A DNA stretch of 42,261 bases from Sphingomonadales bacterium. GTDB taxonomy: Bacteria > Pseudomonadota > Alphaproteobacteria > Sphingomonadales > Sphingomonadaceae. A program made the position numbers and the translations under genes. How positions within the stretch are numbered: position 1 is the stretch's first letter; each line of letters starts with the position of its first letter. The notes under the pieces are model-generated. The model searched no databases. It saw only the letters and a program-made list of their open reading frames with translations, and had not been told where the DNA came from. Shown piece by piece: positions 42,167-42,261 of this stretch. Location: the NCBI GenBank assembly GCA_006226685.1, contig SBGG01000003.1, positions 1 to 42,261 of the forward strand, in the 5' to 3' direction.

Positions 42167-42261
42167 TAGGTCGTGTTGACAAAAGGGATTCCCAACGGGC
42201 CTGAGTTCTGATTCAAGGCTGCTCTTTGGGGAGCAGTCATGGGTCGCGGAGATTTGTCGGA
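42167..42261 (+). mobile_element. Left end of an IS5-family insertion sequence (partial)
   Basis: From about 42167 the sequence leaves the thioesterase reading frame. It shows a terminal-repeat-like start (TAGGTCGTGTTGAC), a short leader with GGGGAG at 42228-42233, and a transposase start codon at 42239. The first residues, MGRGDLS, are typical of IS5-family transposases common in sphingomonads. The exact boundary and any target duplication cannot be fixed because the right end is outside the window. Confidence 0.75.
42239..42261 (+). CDS. IS5-family transposase, first 7 codons only
   Basis: ATG at 42239, 5 bases after GGGGAG, opens a frame reading MGRGDLS before the window ends. This N-terminus is familiar from IS5-group DDE transposases (usually followed by an acidic residue and a Trp-containing helix). 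Too little is present to assign the subgroup. Confidence 0.6.

Noticed and set aside
1..42261. CRISPR array, tRNA, rRNA or prophage genes
   Set aside because: No regularly spaced direct repeats, cloverleaf-like or rRNA-like sequence, or phage structural genes were recognised; the only tandem repeat is the short one at 17861-17903.

Overview
The window is a catabolic island from an alphaproteobacterium, most likely a sphingomonad. The pointers are two TonB-dependent receptors at the head of catabolic operons, a spinster-type MFS transporter, many acyl-CoA dehydrogenases, SDRs and ring-cleavage enzymes, a moderately high GC content, and an IS5-type transposase start at the right edge. This placement is an inference from gene content; no rRNA, tRNA or housekeeping gene was seen.

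Layout, left to right. (A) Minus-strand operon, 5384 to 91: TonB-dependent receptor, HsaA-like flavin monooxygenase, beta-keto acid cleavage enzyme (BKACE), SDR. (B) Plus strand, 5722-10213: a TetR regulator, then an aromatic hydroxylase, a type I extradiol dioxygenase and a fumarylacetoacetate-hydrolase-family enzyme, which together look like a hydroxylate/cleave/hydrolyse ring-opening module. It ends at a bidirectional terminator. (C) A 418-residue regulator made of two TetR units (minus strand) diverges from a long plus-strand acyl-CoA operon, 11936-23637. That operon holds an ACAD10/11-type acyl-CoA dehydrogenase with its phosphotransferase-fold kinase, two SDRs, a bifunctional enoyl-CoA hydratase/3-hydroxyacyl-CoA dehydrogenase now split by a frameshift, a two-subunit acyl-CoA dehydrogenase, a DmdC-like acyl-CoA dehydrogenase, a MaoC hydratase and a thiolase. 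A second thiolase follows after a terminator. (D) 25266-33041: two very large paralogous C45-like (Ntn) hydrolases, with a CrtI-like FAD oxidoreductase between them and an MFS transporter after them. (E) 33615-42166: a second TonB-dependent receptor, an HSL-type hydrolase with Cys in place of the nucleophile Ser, another alpha/beta hydrolase, an EntE-like aryl-acid:AMP/CoA ligase, a VOC protein, a small unknown protein, a salicylyl-CoA-hydroxylase-like flavoprotein, and a hot-dog thioesterase cut off by (F) the left end of an IS5-family element.

Working model (inference): the receptors and the MFS protein import a bulky aromatic/aliphatic compound, perhaps an amide or ester conjugate. The C45-like and alpha/beta hydrolases open it. 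The aliphatic part goes through beta-oxidation, including a route for 4-hydroxyacyl-CoA by phosphorylation and elimination. The aromatic part is activated as a CoA thioester, hydroxylated, or cleaved by the extradiol module. The substrate cannot be named from sequence. The least familiar parts are the paired C45-like proteins, the Cys-nucleophile hydrolase, the tandem TetR regulator and the 83-residue protein inside the aryl-CoA operon.
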